Below are positions 1 to 11,000 of a stretch of 64,000 nucleotides of DNA, piece after piece (positions within the stretch are counted from its first letter, which is position 1; each line of letters starts with the position of its first letter). The stretch lies in contig JACRQG010000007.1 of NCBI GenBank assembly GCA_016222805.1, forward strand, positions 434,001 through 498,000. Reading direction: 5' to 3'. A model generated the notes under the pieces. It saw only the letters and a program-made list of their open reading frames with translations. It was not told the origin of the DNA and did not search any database. This DNA comes from Verrucomicrobiota bacterium. GTDB taxonomy: Bacteria; Verrucomicrobiota; Verrucomicrobiia; Opitutales; Opitutaceae. Both the position numbers and the translations under genes were made by a program.

Positions 1-70
1 TCGCACCAGCGGCGAGTGACCAACGGAGCGCGGAAGGTGACCAGCGGCCCGGAGGGCCGCGGGCGGGCGG

Positions 71-2188
71 CTACTCGCCCGCCAGTCCCCGGCGCTGCAG
101 GAGCGGCTTCACTTCCGGATCGGCCCCGCGGAAGGCGCGGTAGAGGTCCATCGCCTCCGCGCTGCCGCCGCGGGAGAGGAGCAGCGTGCGGAGGCGGTCG
201 CCGTTGGCACGGGTGAGGCCGCCGTTCTGCTTGAACCACTCGACGGTGTCGGCATCGAGCACCTCGGCCCAGAGGTACGAATAGTAGCCGGCGGAGTAGC
301 CGCCAGAGAAGACGTGGGAGAAATAGGTGCTGCGATAACGCGGGGGCACGGGGGCGAAGGCGACGCCGGCCTGCCGGAGCGCGGCCTCCTCGAACGCCAG
401 CACGCCCTCCGCGGCCGGCACGGCGTCGGGGCGCAGCTGGTGCCAGGCCTGGTCGAGGAGGGAGGCGGCGAGGTACTCGGTGGTGGCGAAGCCCTGGTTG
501 AATTTCCGGGCGGCCATCACCTTGGCGAGGAGGTCGGGGGGCATCGGGGCCCCGGTCTGGTGGTGGCGTGCGTAGTTTTGCAGAACCTCGGGCCACGTGG
601 CCCACATCTCGTTCACCTGCGAGGGAAACTCGACGAAGTCGCGCGGCACGCTGGTGCCACTGAAACGCGGATACCGCACCGCGGAGAACATGCCGTGCAG
701 CGCATGGCCGAACTCGTGGAAGAGCGTCGTCACCTCGTCAAAGGTCAGCAGCGTGGGCTGGCCGTCGGCGGGCTTGGGGATGTTGAGGTGATTGCCGATC
801 ACGGGCCGCGTGCCGATCAGGCTGGACTGCTCCACGTAGGAGTTCATCCAGGCGCCGCCGCGCTTGGAGGGGCGGGCGTAGAGATCGGCGAGGAAGAGCG
901 TGAGCGGAGAGCCGTCGGCGTTGAAGACCTCGAAGACACGCACCGAGGGCTCGTAGACCGGCAGGTCGTGGCGTTCGCGGAAGGTGAGGCCGAAGAGGCG
1001 GGTGGCGGCGAAGAACACGCCGTCGCGGAGCACGCGGTTGAGTTCGAAGTAGGGCTTGAGGTCGTTTTCGTCGAAGGCGTACCGCTCGCGGCGGACCTTC
1101 TCCGCGTAGAAGTCCCAGTCCCAGGCGGCCAGGGTGAAGCCGCCCGATTCGCGATCGATCACGGCCTGCATCGCCGCGGCCTCGCGGCGGGCGTTGGCCA
1201 CGGCGGCGGGCGCGAGGTCGGCGAGGAGCTTGTTCACCGCGCCGACGGTGCGGGCGGTCTGCTCCTCGAGTTGGTAGGCGGCGTGGCTGGGGTAGCCGAG
1301 CAACGCGGCGCGCTCGGCGCGCAGGCGGGCCAGCCGGGCGATGAGGGCGCGGTTGTCGAACTCGCCGCCCTGGCTGCCGCGGTCGAGCGAGGCGCGGTGC
1401 AGCCGCTCGCGGACGGCGCGGTTCTCGAGTGCGCCGAGGGCGGGCTGGCCGCTGGTATTGAGCAGGCGGAGGGCGAACTTGCCCGGGTGCCCCTCGGCCC
1501 GGGCGGTGGCTGCGGCGCCGGCGATCTCGGCCTCCGGGAGGCCGGCGAGATCCTCGCGGCGGTCGACCACGAGCAGCCGCGCGTTGGTTTCCTTCAGGAC
1601 GTTTTGCGAGAAGGTCGTCTGGAGGGTGGCGATCTCGGCGTTCATCGCCTTGAGGCGGGCCTGATCGGCGGCCGACAGCCGGGCGCCGGCGCGCACGAAG
1701 TCGTTGTGGGTGCGCTCGAGCAGCCGCCGCGACTCCGGATCCAGCGAAAGCTGGTCGCGCTGGCGGTGCAGGGCGTCGAGGCGGGCAAACAGCCGCGCGT
1801 GGAGGCGGATGGCGTCGGTGTGGGCGGCGAGCCGGGGGGCCATCGCCTTCTCGGTCGCGCGGATGGCGTCGTTGCTGTGGGCCCCGGCGAGGTTGGAGAA
1901 GGTGCGCTGCACGCGGTTGAGGAGGCGGCCGGAGCGCTCGAGGGCGACGAGGGTGTTGTCGAAGGTCGGGGTGGCGGGGTTCGCGGCGATGGCCTCCACC
2001 TCGGCGAGCTGCTCGGCCATGCCCTGCGCGAAGGCCGGGGCGAAATGCTCGTCGCGGATCCGATCGAACGGCGGATACTCGTACGGGAGCGGACTGGGCG
2101 CGAGGAGCGGGTTGGCGGGGTCGGCGGCGAGGGCGGCGGGACTCACGGTGAGGAGGAGGGGAAGGAGGAGGCGAGGGCGGAAATGCAT
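71..2188 (-). CDS. M3 family metallopeptidase (oligopeptidase A / dipeptidyl carboxypeptidase-like), exported
   Basis: ORF 71..2230; likely start at MHFRPRLLLPLLLTVSPAALA (signal peptide); zinc motif TLFHEFGHALHGMFS (HExxH) and M3-type C-terminus. Confidence 0.93.
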   Translation of the reverse strand: MHFRPRLLLPLLLTVSPAALAADPANPLLAPSPLPYEYPPFDRIRDEHFAPAFAQGMAEQLAEVEAIAANPATPTFDNTLVALERSGRLLNRVQRTFSNLAGAHSNDAIRATEKAMAPRLAAHTDAIRLHARLFARLDALHRQRDQLSLDPESRRLLERTHNDFVRAGARLSAADQARLKAMNAEIATLQTTFSQNVLKETNARLLVVDRREDLAGLPEAEIAGAAATARAEGHPGKFALRLLNTSGQPALGALENRAVRERLHRASLDRGSQGGEFDNRALIARLARLRAERAALLGYPSHAAYQLEEQTARTVGAVNKLLADLAPAAVANARREAAAMQAVIDRESGGFTLAAWDWDFYAEKVRRERYAFDENDLKPYFELNRVLRDGVFFAATRLFGLTFRERHDLPVYEPSVRVFEVFNADGSPLTLFLADLYARPSKRGGAWMNSYVEQSSLIGTRPVIGNHLNIPKPADGQPTLLTFDEVTTLFHEFGHALHGMFSAVRYPRFSGTSVPRDFVEFPSQVNEMWATWPEVLQNYARHHQTGAPMPPDLLAKVMAARKFNQGFATTEYLAASLLDQAWHQLRPDAVPAAEGVLAFEEAALRQAGVAFAPVPPRYRSTYFSHVFSGGYSAGYYSYLWAEVLDADTVEWFKQNGGLTRANGDRLRTLLLSRGGSAEAMDLYRAFRGADPEVKPLLQRRGLAGE

Positions 2189-2243
2189 GGAGACAGCGGC
2201 GGGTTGTAGCGGGCCGGCGCAATTTCGCAAGGAAGGGCCGACA

Positions 2244-2264
2244 CCGGCGCCGGACGGGCGCCGG
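2244..2264. repeat. Perfect 8-bp inverted repeat CCGGCGCC-GGACG-GGCGCCGG in the divergent intergenic region
   Basis: Read directly from sequence. Confidence 0.6.
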
Positions 2265-2272
2265 CGGGGGGA

Positions 2273-2290
2273 GGTAACAGACGTGTTACC
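2273..2290. promoter_or_regulatory. Perfect 7-bp inverted repeat GGTAACA-GACG-TGTTACC, candidate operator between peptidase and cytochrome genes
   Basis: Read directly; lies in the region between divergent genes starting at 2188(-) and 2493(+). Confidence 0.45.
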
Positions 2291-2492
2291 GTTTCGAGTT
2301 CGCGGCGACCGGGGCCCCGCGGAAGGTTCGCGCCCGCCCGGGTCCGTTGGCGATGGATGCGGTCCCGGCCCCCACCATGCTCCCCGCGGACAGATCCCTT
2401 TGTAACCAGACAGGCACTACCGATCGAGCGGCCCGACCCGGCCGGCGGGCGGTCGCGCCGGCCCGCAACCTCCAACCGAGAAGCATCCACCC

Positions 2493-3491
2493 ATGAAGAA
2501 ACCGAGCCCGCGCGCGCTCGCCCAGCTAGGCGTGACCGCCGGCGTGATTGCGTCGATGGCGCTGGTGACCGGCACGGTCCCCCGCACGGAGGCCGCCGCC
2601 GGCAGCGGCGCCGGCCTCCCCGCCGCCTCCCTCAACGGGGGCGCGACCTACGTCGGCGAGGCGGTCTGCATCGCCTGCCACAAGCCCCAGGGCGACCAGT
2701 TCATGCATACCGCCCATGCGGCTGCGTTTCGCCTCAACCCGCGGAACGACGCCCAGAAGCTGAGCTGCGAAGCCTGCCATGGTCCCGGTTCCAACCACCT
2801 GAAGGACCCGAGCAGCCCGGCCAATCGCGGCGCGCTGATCGGGTTCACCCGCGAATGGGGGACCCCGGTGGCCCAGCAGAACGCGATGTGCCTCTCGTGC
2901 CACCAGGGCGGGCAGCACATGTTCTGGTCCGGCTCCGCGCACGCCATGGCCAACCTGGCCTGCAGCGACTGCCACAACCCGATGGCGAAGATCTCCGCGA
3001 CCGGCCTGCTGAAGAAGCCGACCATCAACGAAACCTGCTACACCTGCCACCAGCAGCAGCGCGCCGAGTTCGCGAAGCGGTCCCACATGCCGCTCCCGGA
3101 AGGCAAGATGAGCTGCGTCGACTGCCACAGCCCCCACGGTTCCACGACGCGGGCGGCGATCAAGGCCGACACCGTGAATGAGCTTTGCTACAACTGCCAC
3201 GCGGAGAAACGCGGGCCGTTCCTCTGGGAACACGCGCCGGTGCGGGACAACTGCCTCAACTGCCACAGCCCGCACGGTTCGAACCACGACAAGCTGCTGA
3301 CGGTCGCCCGGCCCTTCTCCTGCCAGGAGTGCCACGGCAACACGAATCACCAGACCACGCTGTTCAACGCCGGGCAGATGGTCGGCGGCGGGGCGGCGAT
3401 CAACTCCCGCGTCATCGGCCGTTCGTGCCAGAACTGCCACTCGCAGATCCACGGCAGCAACCATCCGGCGGGTGCCCGCTTCCAACGATGA
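2493..3491 (+). CDS. DmsE/MtrA-family decaheme c-type cytochrome
   Basis: Ten CxxCH motifs (CIACH, CEACH, CLSCH, CSDCH, CYTCH, CVDCH, CYNCH, CLNCH, CQECH, CQNCH) plus N-terminal signal peptide. Confidence 0.93.
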   Translation: MKKPSPRALAQLGVTAGVIASMALVTGTVPRTEAAAGSGAGLPAASLNGGATYVGEAVCIACHKPQGDQFMHTAHAAAFRLNPRNDAQKLSCEACHGPGSNHLKDPSSPANRGALIGFTREWGTPVAQQNAMCLSCHQGGQHMFWSGSAHAMANLACSDCHNPMAKISATGLLKKPTINETCYTCHQQQRAEFAKRSHMPLPEGKMSCVDCHSPHGSTTRAAIKADTVNELCYNCHAEKRGPFLWEHAPVRDNCLNCHSPHGSNHDKLLTVARPFSCQECHGNTNHQTTLFNAGQMVGGGAAINSRVIGRSCQNCHSQIHGSNHPAGARFQR

Positions 3492-6190
3492 AATCGACCC
3501 TACCTCTTTCCGTCGTCTCTTCGCGGGGCGGGTCCCGGCCGGCCGCCTGGCTGGCCGGCCTCGTGCTGGCCGGCACCTCGGTAGTTCTGGCGTCGCCGCA
3601 CGCCGACTCCGCGGTCGGCGTCGGCACCGTGCTCGGCAACGCGCTGACCGCCAACCCGGCGCCGCTGCGGGGTTATGATGCGGCCTGGGTCACCACCAAG
3701 CACACGCCGAGCGGCCAGTTGTTTAGTCAGCCGTTCGCCCTGCCGGACGTTCGCAAGGCCGCTTCCGGCTGGGAGTACTCGGGCCAGATCGAGTTCGGCG
3801 TCCTTGGCGGTGATGCCGACGAGGAGAATGCCCGGTTCCGGATGTACCAGGACATCGATCAGGGAGCGTTCCTGAACAATTTTTCGCTCAACCTGCAGAA
3901 ACCGTCGGACGCGTTTGGCGTCGAGTTGACCGGCGGTGCCGCCGGCCGGCGCGACCAGTATTACGGCCTGGAGCTGGGCCGCCACAACGCGTGGAAGGTA
4001 AAGCTGTTCTTCAGCGAGACTCCCCACGTGTTCACCGACCGTTATCGGTCCCTGTGGAATGGAGTGGGCACGGGCACACTCACGCTGGTGCCCGGACTGA
4101 CCCCCGGGGGTACGACCTCGACCGCCGCGGACAACGCCGCGGTGGCCGCCGCCGCCGCCAATCCGCCGACCACCCTGGCGCTTACGCGCAAGCGGTGGGG
4201 TGTGCGGACCGACCTGACCCTCAGCAGTGCGTGGAAGGCCTACGTCAGCTACGCGCTTGAGGAGCGCAAGGGCGCGCGGCCCTTCGGCGCCATCTGGGGC
4301 AACAACCCGGGCAACGGTCAGATCGAGATCCCCGAGTCGATCGACTACGACACCCACGACCTGCTCGCTGGCCTCATGTACGCGGACGGGTTGAACGCCC
4401 TGAACCTCCGTTTCCAGGCGTCGCGTTTCGAGAACAACCTCGACACCCAGACCTTCCAGGAGCCCTACCGGATCGCCCCGGCGGCGGGGGTCACGACGGT
4501 GCCGGCCACCGGCGCCTTCACCCAGGCCCGCTTCGATCTCACCCCGAGCAACGACGCCTACAATGTGCGGGCCGAATACACGCGCTCCCTGCCCGACTTC
4601 CACAAGAGCTACCTTACCGCCGTGGTTTCCGCCGGATCGTGGCGTCAGGACGATGCCCTCCTGCCGTGGACCGCGCTGCCCGGGCTTTCGCTCGCCAACG
4701 TGGTGCTGCAGGCCAACGGGGCGTGGGACACGGTGGGCTCCCTCAGCCGCCGGACGGCGAACATGAAGATCGACACGCGCCTGGCCGATCTCACCTTTTC
4801 CGCCAATCCGACGAACGCGCTCAACCTCAAGGCCAAGGCGCGAATCCACGAGACGGACAACGCGTCCGATCCGTTCCTGGCGGTGAACCCCAACGCCGTG
4901 TACCTCGACGCCGATGCGGCAACGGCAGGCAACCAGACCCGCGGGCTGACCTTCGATGGCGTCACGGGCGTCTGGGGACGCCTGATCAACGATGGCAGCG
5001 GGCAAAACGTCCTGCTCGGGCAGAACAGCACGCCGGCGGGCAACATCCCGATCAAGAGCGCTCCCTATGGGAGCAAGCAGGCGCGTTTCGGCCTCACCGC
5101 CGACTATCGCGCCGGGAAGAACGTCGGCCTCAATGCGGCGCTGGAGCGCGAGAAGATCGACCGGGACTACCGGGAACGCGACCACACCACCGAGGACCGG
5201 CTCAAGCTCGGGTACAGTCATCGCGGCCTCGGAGACGCCACCCTCCGCGCCTCCTGGGAGTTTGCCCGCCGGCGCGGCGACGACTACGCGATTCGCTCCT
5301 GGAACGAGTTCTTCAGCTCCGCCCTGATTCCGATGCCGACGACGCCCGGTTCCAATGTCACCAGCTGGGCGGTCAGGGCGAACAGCGCGCTGCACGGCCC
5401 GGATCTCGCGGACCGCGACCAGCACACGGTCAACGTCCGTCTCAACACCATGCTGCGGCCGAGCCTTGACGCCGGGATCTCGGCGCAGGAGCGGTGGGCG
5501 GACTACCCGGGCACGGACTACGGCCGGACGGCCCAGCGGCAGCGTTCGGCAAACCTGGACCTGAACTACCAGCCCTCGACGCGGCGGAGTATCTTCGGCT
5601 TCTACTCCTACCAGCTTGGCCGGAACCGGCAGGCTTCGATCGCGGCCGGCGGAAATATCACCATCGGCCAGGTCACCGGGCTGGGCACGGTCACGCCGGA
5701 TAACGCCGCCGCGATTGGCACCTCCCCGGGTGGCCCGGTCTTTCCGCTGGCCAGCGCCTGGACCAACACCGCGACGGATCGCAACCATGTCGCCGGAATC
5801 GGGCTGCGCGAGGAGATTGGGCGGACGACGCTGAATCTGGATTACAACTACACGATCGGCCACACCCGCATCGCGTACACCTACACGGTGGGCGGGGCGG
5901 TCAACGCGGCCAACGCGGTTTTCGCCGGCAGCCGGATGCCCGACCTGGCCTTCCAGTCGGACTACTTGAATGCGAGCCTGCGCATCCCCCTGACCGATCG
6001 GCTGTCCGCCCGGCTGGTGTACCGCTACCAGAAGGAGACGATTCGCGACTGGCACTATCGCAACATCGAAGGTGCCCCACTGGTGCTTGGCGGCGGTGCC
6101 GCCTCCCTGCCGACCGTCGTCATCCTCGACGGCGGGCCGCAGGACTACCGGGTCAACTGGTATGGGGTGACGTTGCAGCTGAAATTCTGA
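3488..6190 (+). CDS. MtrB/PioB-family decaheme-associated outer membrane beta-barrel protein
   Basis: In the 3185..6190 ORF, MKSTLPLSVV start overlaps the cytochrome stop (ATGA); long alternating beta-barrel sequence ending in aromatic-rich VNWYGVTLQLKF; position directly after decaheme cytochrome. Confidence 0.88.
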   Translation: MKSTLPLSVVSSRGGSRPAAWLAGLVLAGTSVVLASPHADSAVGVGTVLGNALTANPAPLRGYDAAWVTTKHTPSGQLFSQPFALPDVRKAASGWEYSGQIEFGVLGGDADEENARFRMYQDIDQGAFLNNFSLNLQKPSDAFGVELTGGAAGRRDQYYGLELGRHNAWKVKLFFSETPHVFTDRYRSLWNGVGTGTLTLVPGLTPGGTTSTAADNAAVAAAAANPPTTLALTRKRWGVRTDLTLSSAWKAYVSYALEERKGARPFGAIWGNNPGNGQIEIPESIDYDTHDLLAGLMYADGLNALNLRFQASRFENNLDTQTFQEPYRIAPAAGVTTVPATGAFTQARFDLTPSNDAYNVRAEYTRSLPDFHKSYLTAVVSAGSWRQDDALLPWTALPGLSLANVVLQANGAWDTVGSLSRRTANMKIDTRLADLTFSANPTNALNLKAKARIHETDNASDPFLAVNPNAVYLDADAATAGNQTRGLTFDGVTGVWGRLINDGSGQNVLLGQNSTPAGNIPIKSAPYGSKQARFGLTADYRAGKNVGLNAALEREKIDRDYRERDHTTEDRLKLGYSHRGLGDATLRASWEFARRRGDDYAIRSWNEFFSSALIPMPTTPGSNVTSWAVRANSALHGPDLADRDQHTVNVRLNTMLRPSLDAGISAQERWADYPGTDYGRTAQRQRSANLDLNYQPSTRRSIFGFYSYQLGRNRQASIAAGGNITIGQVTGLGTVTPDNAAAIGTSPGGPVFPLASAWTNTATDRNHVAGIGLREEIGRTTLNLDYNYTIGHTRIAYTYTVGGAVNAANAVFAGSRMPDLAFQSDYLNASLRIPLTDRLSARLVYRYQKETIRDWHYRNIEGAPLVLGGGAASLPTVVILDGGPQDYRVNWYGVTLQLKF

Positions 6191-6417
6191 GCGCGCCGCC
6201 GTTTCCATGCGATGTGGCCCAATCCGTCCATCGCGGAGGTTCACCTCTGCTCCCGGGGATACCCCCGGGGGCGTGTCTCCTTGACTGGCGCCGGGTGACC
6301 ATGCAGGAGGGGTGCCCTCGTCCGTGACCGCCGGCTGCGCGACGGTCGACTACCCCCGGACGCCAGGGCACCCCGCCTCTGCGGTCGCCCGGCCCCGCTT
6401 TTTTCCCATCGAAGTCA

Positions 6418-6890
6418 TGAAATTCAAATCTGTTGCCTTCCTTTCCATCGGCTTGCTCGCCCTGACGACGGGCGCCGCGCTGTCTGCGGCGGACGCGACC
6501 TCGCGGGTGGTGAAAATCCGGACCGGGGTCGAGAATGCGATGAAGTTCGACGTGCCGACCCTCACCGCGGCCCCGGGCGAGACGCTCAAGATTGTCCTCA
6601 CCAACGCAACCACCCTGCCCAAGGCGGTGATGGGTCACAACTGGGTGCTGCTGAAGGCCGGGGCGGATCCTGTCGCCTATGCCACGGTGGCGGCTTCGGA
6701 CCAGGCCGGCGGGTACATGCCGGAGAAACTCAAGGACCAGGTGCTCGCCTTCATCCCGGTACTCGGCCCCAACGAGACCGCGGAGGTGACCCTGCAGGTG
6801 CCGGCGCAGCCGGGCGAGTACCCGTTTCTCTGCAGTTTTCCCGGCCACTGTGTGGTGGGAATGAAGGGTGTGCTCGTGGTGAAGAAGTAA
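6418..6890 (+). CDS. Azurin-like type I copper protein (cupredoxin)
   Basis: Signal peptide MKFKSVAFLSIGLLALTTGAALSA; azurin-like GHNW and C-SFPG-H-CVVG-M copper ligand spacing; KAVMGHNWVLLK. Confidence 0.92.
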
Positions 6891-6974
6891 GCCCCGCCCG
6901 GGATTGGCGCCCGGCGGCCGTCCGGATGACGGACCGCTGCTGGACTATTCGTTGGTTCTGACCACGGTCCCGGG

Positions 6975-7931
6975 ATGCAACTCACCGGCTTCCACCATCT
7001 CACCGCGGTCACTGCCGACGCGCCGGGCAATTTCCAGTTCTACACGCGTACGCTTGGGCTGCGTCTGGCCAAGAAGTCAGTCAACCAGGACGACGTTTCG
7101 GCCTATCATCTCTTCTACACCGACGGACTCGCCTCGCCTGGGACGGACCTCACCTTTTTCGACTGGCCGGTCGGGCGGGAGCGGCGCGGTGCCCGTTGCG
7201 TGGCCCGGACCGGCCTGCGGGTGGCGGGCGGCGAGAGCCTGGGCTGGTGGCGCGATCACCTGGCGGCTGCGGGCGTTCGCCTCGGGGAGATCCGCCAGCG
7301 GGACGGCCGTGCAACCCTCGACTTCGAGGACCCGGAGGGCCAGCGCCTGCGGTTGACGGCGGACGACGCCCCGGGCGAAGTCCATCCGTGGGAGAAAAGC
7401 CCGATCCCGGTGCGGCACCAGATTTGCGGACTCGGGCCAATCTTCCTGAGTGTGCCGCGCCTGGAACCCACGGAACTAATCCTCACCCGGGTCATGAACC
7501 TCCGGCGCGTTCGGGACTACGCGTGGGACGGGGACGGCGGGGGAACCGCGCATGTCTTTCAGTTGGGAGCAGCCGGTTTGGCGGGTGAGTTGCACGTGGT
7601 GGTGCAACCGGACCTCGCGCCCGCGAGATCCGGAGCCGGCGGCGTGCACCATGTCGCCTTTCGCACGCCGGATGAGACTGCCTATCGCGCCTGGGCGGAC
7701 CGCCTGCGGGAGATGGGAGTTCCGACCAGCGGGCCGGTGGATCGCTTCTACTTCCGCAGCCTCTACTTTCGGGAACCGAACGGCGTGCTCTTCGAAATCG
7801 CGACGGATGGTCCGGGTTTCACGGCCGACGAACCGCTCGAGACGCTGGGGGAGCGGCTGGCCCTGCCGCCTTTCCTCGAACCACGACGGGCCGAAATCGA
7901 GCGGGGACTGAAGCCCCTGGCGACGCGGTGA
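6975..7931 (+). CDS. VOC/glyoxalase superfamily protein, ring-cleaving dioxygenase-like (MhqO/LinE-like)
   Basis: MQLTGFHHLTAVTADAPGNFQFYTRTLGLRLAKKSVNQDD...; two VOC half-modules with second HHVAFRTPDE and YFREPNGVLFEIATDGPGF. Confidence 0.88.
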   Translation: MQLTGFHHLTAVTADAPGNFQFYTRTLGLRLAKKSVNQDDVSAYHLFYTDGLASPGTDLTFFDWPVGRERRGARCVARTGLRVAGGESLGWWRDHLAAAGVRLGEIRQRDGRATLDFEDPEGQRLRLTADDAPGEVHPWEKSPIPVRHQICGLGPIFLSVPRLEPTELILTRVMNLRRVRDYAWDGDGGGTAHVFQLGAAGLAGELHVVVQPDLAPARSGAGGVHHVAFRTPDETAYRAWADRLREMGVPTSGPVDRFYFRSLYFREPNGVLFEIATDGPGFTADEPLETLGERLALPPFLEPRRAEIERGLKPLATR

Positions 7932-8010
7932 CGCGGGGTCGCCGGGCTGCCGGCCTCACAAGCGTGTGGTCGCGTGCGCGTCTACCGGTGTCGGATGCGC
8001 GGGGCAGCCT

Positions 8011-11000
8011 TCACCGATCGCGCAGCGGGTCGGAAGTCTTCGGTGGCGTGGAGGCGATGCGGTGTTCCCGAACGACCAGCGCGGCGAGGCCGATGACGGC
8101 CACCGCGGCCAAGCCTGCCGCCACGGGATCTGGCGTGTTTCCGATCAGCGGGGTGCCGGTGACCCACGTCGTGGCGAAGGTGAAACCCTGTGCCACGGCG
8201 ACCACCGCCAGGGTCCACGGCGAAGCCAACTCGGCCCAAGCCGACAACAGGGTGAAAAGCACCAGCATGACGGCGTAGGAGCCCTGGTGCACGACGGCGC
8301 TTCCACCGGTGAACATCAGTCCGCACCAGACCGCCAGGGTCGCCAGCGTCCAGACGACGAAGACGGCCTGGAGGCGCCAGGGAGCGGCGCGGGACCGGGC
8401 CAGGGCGAACGGCAGCGCGAGGAGGCCCAGCACCCACCAGGTCAGCGCGCGCCCGGTGAGGAAGAACTCGTCTTCGCGCCGTCCCTTGACGCCCGCGCGG
8501 CTGCCGTCGAGCCACCAGCGCCAGTCGCCTCCGACCTGGTACTGGAGGTTGCGGACCTTGTGCTTGAGGATTTGCGGGGCCGTGAGGGCGCCATAGCTCT
8601 CACGGAGCGTCTGCCAGGCGCCGCGGGGGTCCTTTTCCACCTGGCCGGCGAGGTGCCACTTGATCAGGCGGTGGCCCGGTGGGTCGTAGAACTTCTGATA
8701 CGCCAGCCACGGCAGGACGAGCGCCGCAAACACGACCGCCGCGGGCAGCCAGCTCCGCCAGCAGCGCCCACCGGCCAGGGCCAGCAGGGGGGCGGCGGCC
8801 AGGAGCGAGAAGGCGACCCCGCCGTGGGCGAGCCAGGCGAGGCCGGCGCAAAGCCCGGCCGCCAGCACCACGGGACGATCCGGCGGGCGCCCGGCCGAGG
8901 TCAGGACCAGCACCACCGCGGTGGTGACGAACGCGGCGGCCGAGAGTTTTGGCCAGGTGAAGATCGTGTTGAGGAGAAAGAAGCCGGTGAACACCAGGAG
9001 CGCGGTCCACGCCAGGGCTCGGGGACGGCGGAGTCCGAGGGTGCGCAGCAGGCCGAAGGCGGCGAAGATCCAGAGCCCCTCGCACCACCAGGCCGCGGTC
9101 CCGCTGGCCGTACGATCGTCGAGGCTGAGCCACGACGTGACCGGTCGCGTGAGCAACAGCCAGCCGGCCTGCAGCGGCGGACGGTCGCTGGAGAGCCAGT
9201 CGGCGTGGGGCGTCCGCAGGGGACGCCCGGCCTGCAGATCCGCGGCGAGATTGTGCGGCAGGGTGTTGTCCCCGGGCATGGGGCGAAATCGCTGGGCGGC
9301 GAGGGTGTGGTAGTCGGTCGTGGTCGGATACAGATGGAGCCACGCGAGGGAGAAGAGTCCGAACAGGCCCAGCAGGCGCAGCGTCGCGAGGGCCTCGGGA
9401 TCCAGCGCCGGGGAATCGGCCGGCCGTCGCCACCAGAGGAGAATCGCGCCGCCGAGCACGAGACTGGAGAAGGCTTGTCCGAGGACGGGATGCAGCCAGA
9501 AGGCCCAGAAGGCGCAATAACCGAGGAGCGCCACGGCGCCGGCGGCGCCCAGTGGCCGCCACACCGGCGGCAGCCAGCCACGGCGTTGCAGTTCGAGGAG
9601 TGCCACGAGCCACGGGAAGAAGTAGAGGAGTCCGCTCACGAGCCAGGAAGCGATCGACTCGGCGAGCGACGTGCTGCCCTTCCCGCGCCCTCCCTGCAGC
9701 GGTTCGGAAATGGCCAACCAGCCACCGATCGTGCGCGCCTGGTCCCGGGCCACGAGGCGGACCGGGCGCCCCAGCCAGTCGGCGGGCACGGGAAAGTCCT
9801 GCACGCGCCAGCGCTCGCCGATGTCGGCGGCGACCGCCAGAGGATGGCGCGCTCCCGTGTCGGTGCGTTCGAGCGCGAGGGCGTTGCCGGCCACCGAAAA
9901 ATATCCTCCCAGCGCAAGGCGCAGCACGGCCGGGGCGGGAAAGGGGCCGAGGGTGAGGGTGCCGGTGTTCTCATCGGAGCCGGACCACGAGCCCCAGAGT
10001 CGAACGCCGCTGGCCCGCTCGAACGGTTCCCCGGCATACTGGCCGTCGCGCGGGAAGGTCCCTTCCGTTTGTGCGGCCAGGCCGGGAAAGGCGGGCGTGA
10101 TCGCCCGGCCCGGGATGGTGGCAGCGCAGCAGCCGAGCGCCACCGCGAGGATCAGCGCGACGGGAATCAGGCGGTCGAGGCGACTGCACACCGCGGCGTG
10201 GGACGCGGGCTCCGGTGCAAGCGTGGCCCGGTGCCGCGCGAGCAACCACGCGGCACCCGCCAGGCAGAGGAGATTGACCGCGAGGGCCGCGCGATCGAGG
10301 TCGGGGTGCAGCACGGCCCACGGGCGCGGGTTCAGCAGCGTGGTGAGCCAGAGCATCAGCAGCGTCTCCGGCAGTTGCAGCCACGGGAAGGCCCGGTGGG
10401 AGAGCACCCGAGCCAGGCGACCTCCACCTTTTGCCGCCACGGCGCAGGTGAGGGCGACGAAGGCGACGAGCAGCGGGTGCCCGCTTTCGCGCATCAGCCC
10501 GAGCGGATCCATGCCCCAATAAACGATGAGCAGGAGGGCCGGGGCCGCGAAGAGCAGCCCGATCGCGGGGCGCCAACGGCGCCCGGCCCGCCCCAGGGCG
10601 GCGAGGCCGATCGCCCAGAGCCCCAGTCCGGCGCCGAACGGAAGCGTGTTCCACCAGAGGAAACCGAACTTTACCAGCGGCCCGGAAGGCTCATGGGTCG
10701 AATTCAGCCGGAAGTGGTGGTAGCTGCCTTCGGAGATCCAGAGATGGAGCGGAAGGAACGTGTTGGCGAAATTGAGCCACCGCGCGTGCCACCATTGCGC
10801 CCAGGTGCCGAGTTGGGAATCGGCGAGTTGCCAGTAGCGCAGGAAGTTTCCCTGCCCCGCCAGCAGCGCTTCGGGCAGGTGCGGCGCCAGCCTTCCAACG
10901 ATCATCCAGGGGAGGACGAGAATCGCGGCGCTTGCAGCGAAAGCGAACCAGCACCGGAGGACGAGCCTCAGACGCCATTCGCCGCGGCCCGCCGCCCAGA

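Noticed and set aside
3500-6244. 914-aa minus-strand ORF
   Set aside because: Antisense to the MtrB-like barrel gene, no recognisable domain
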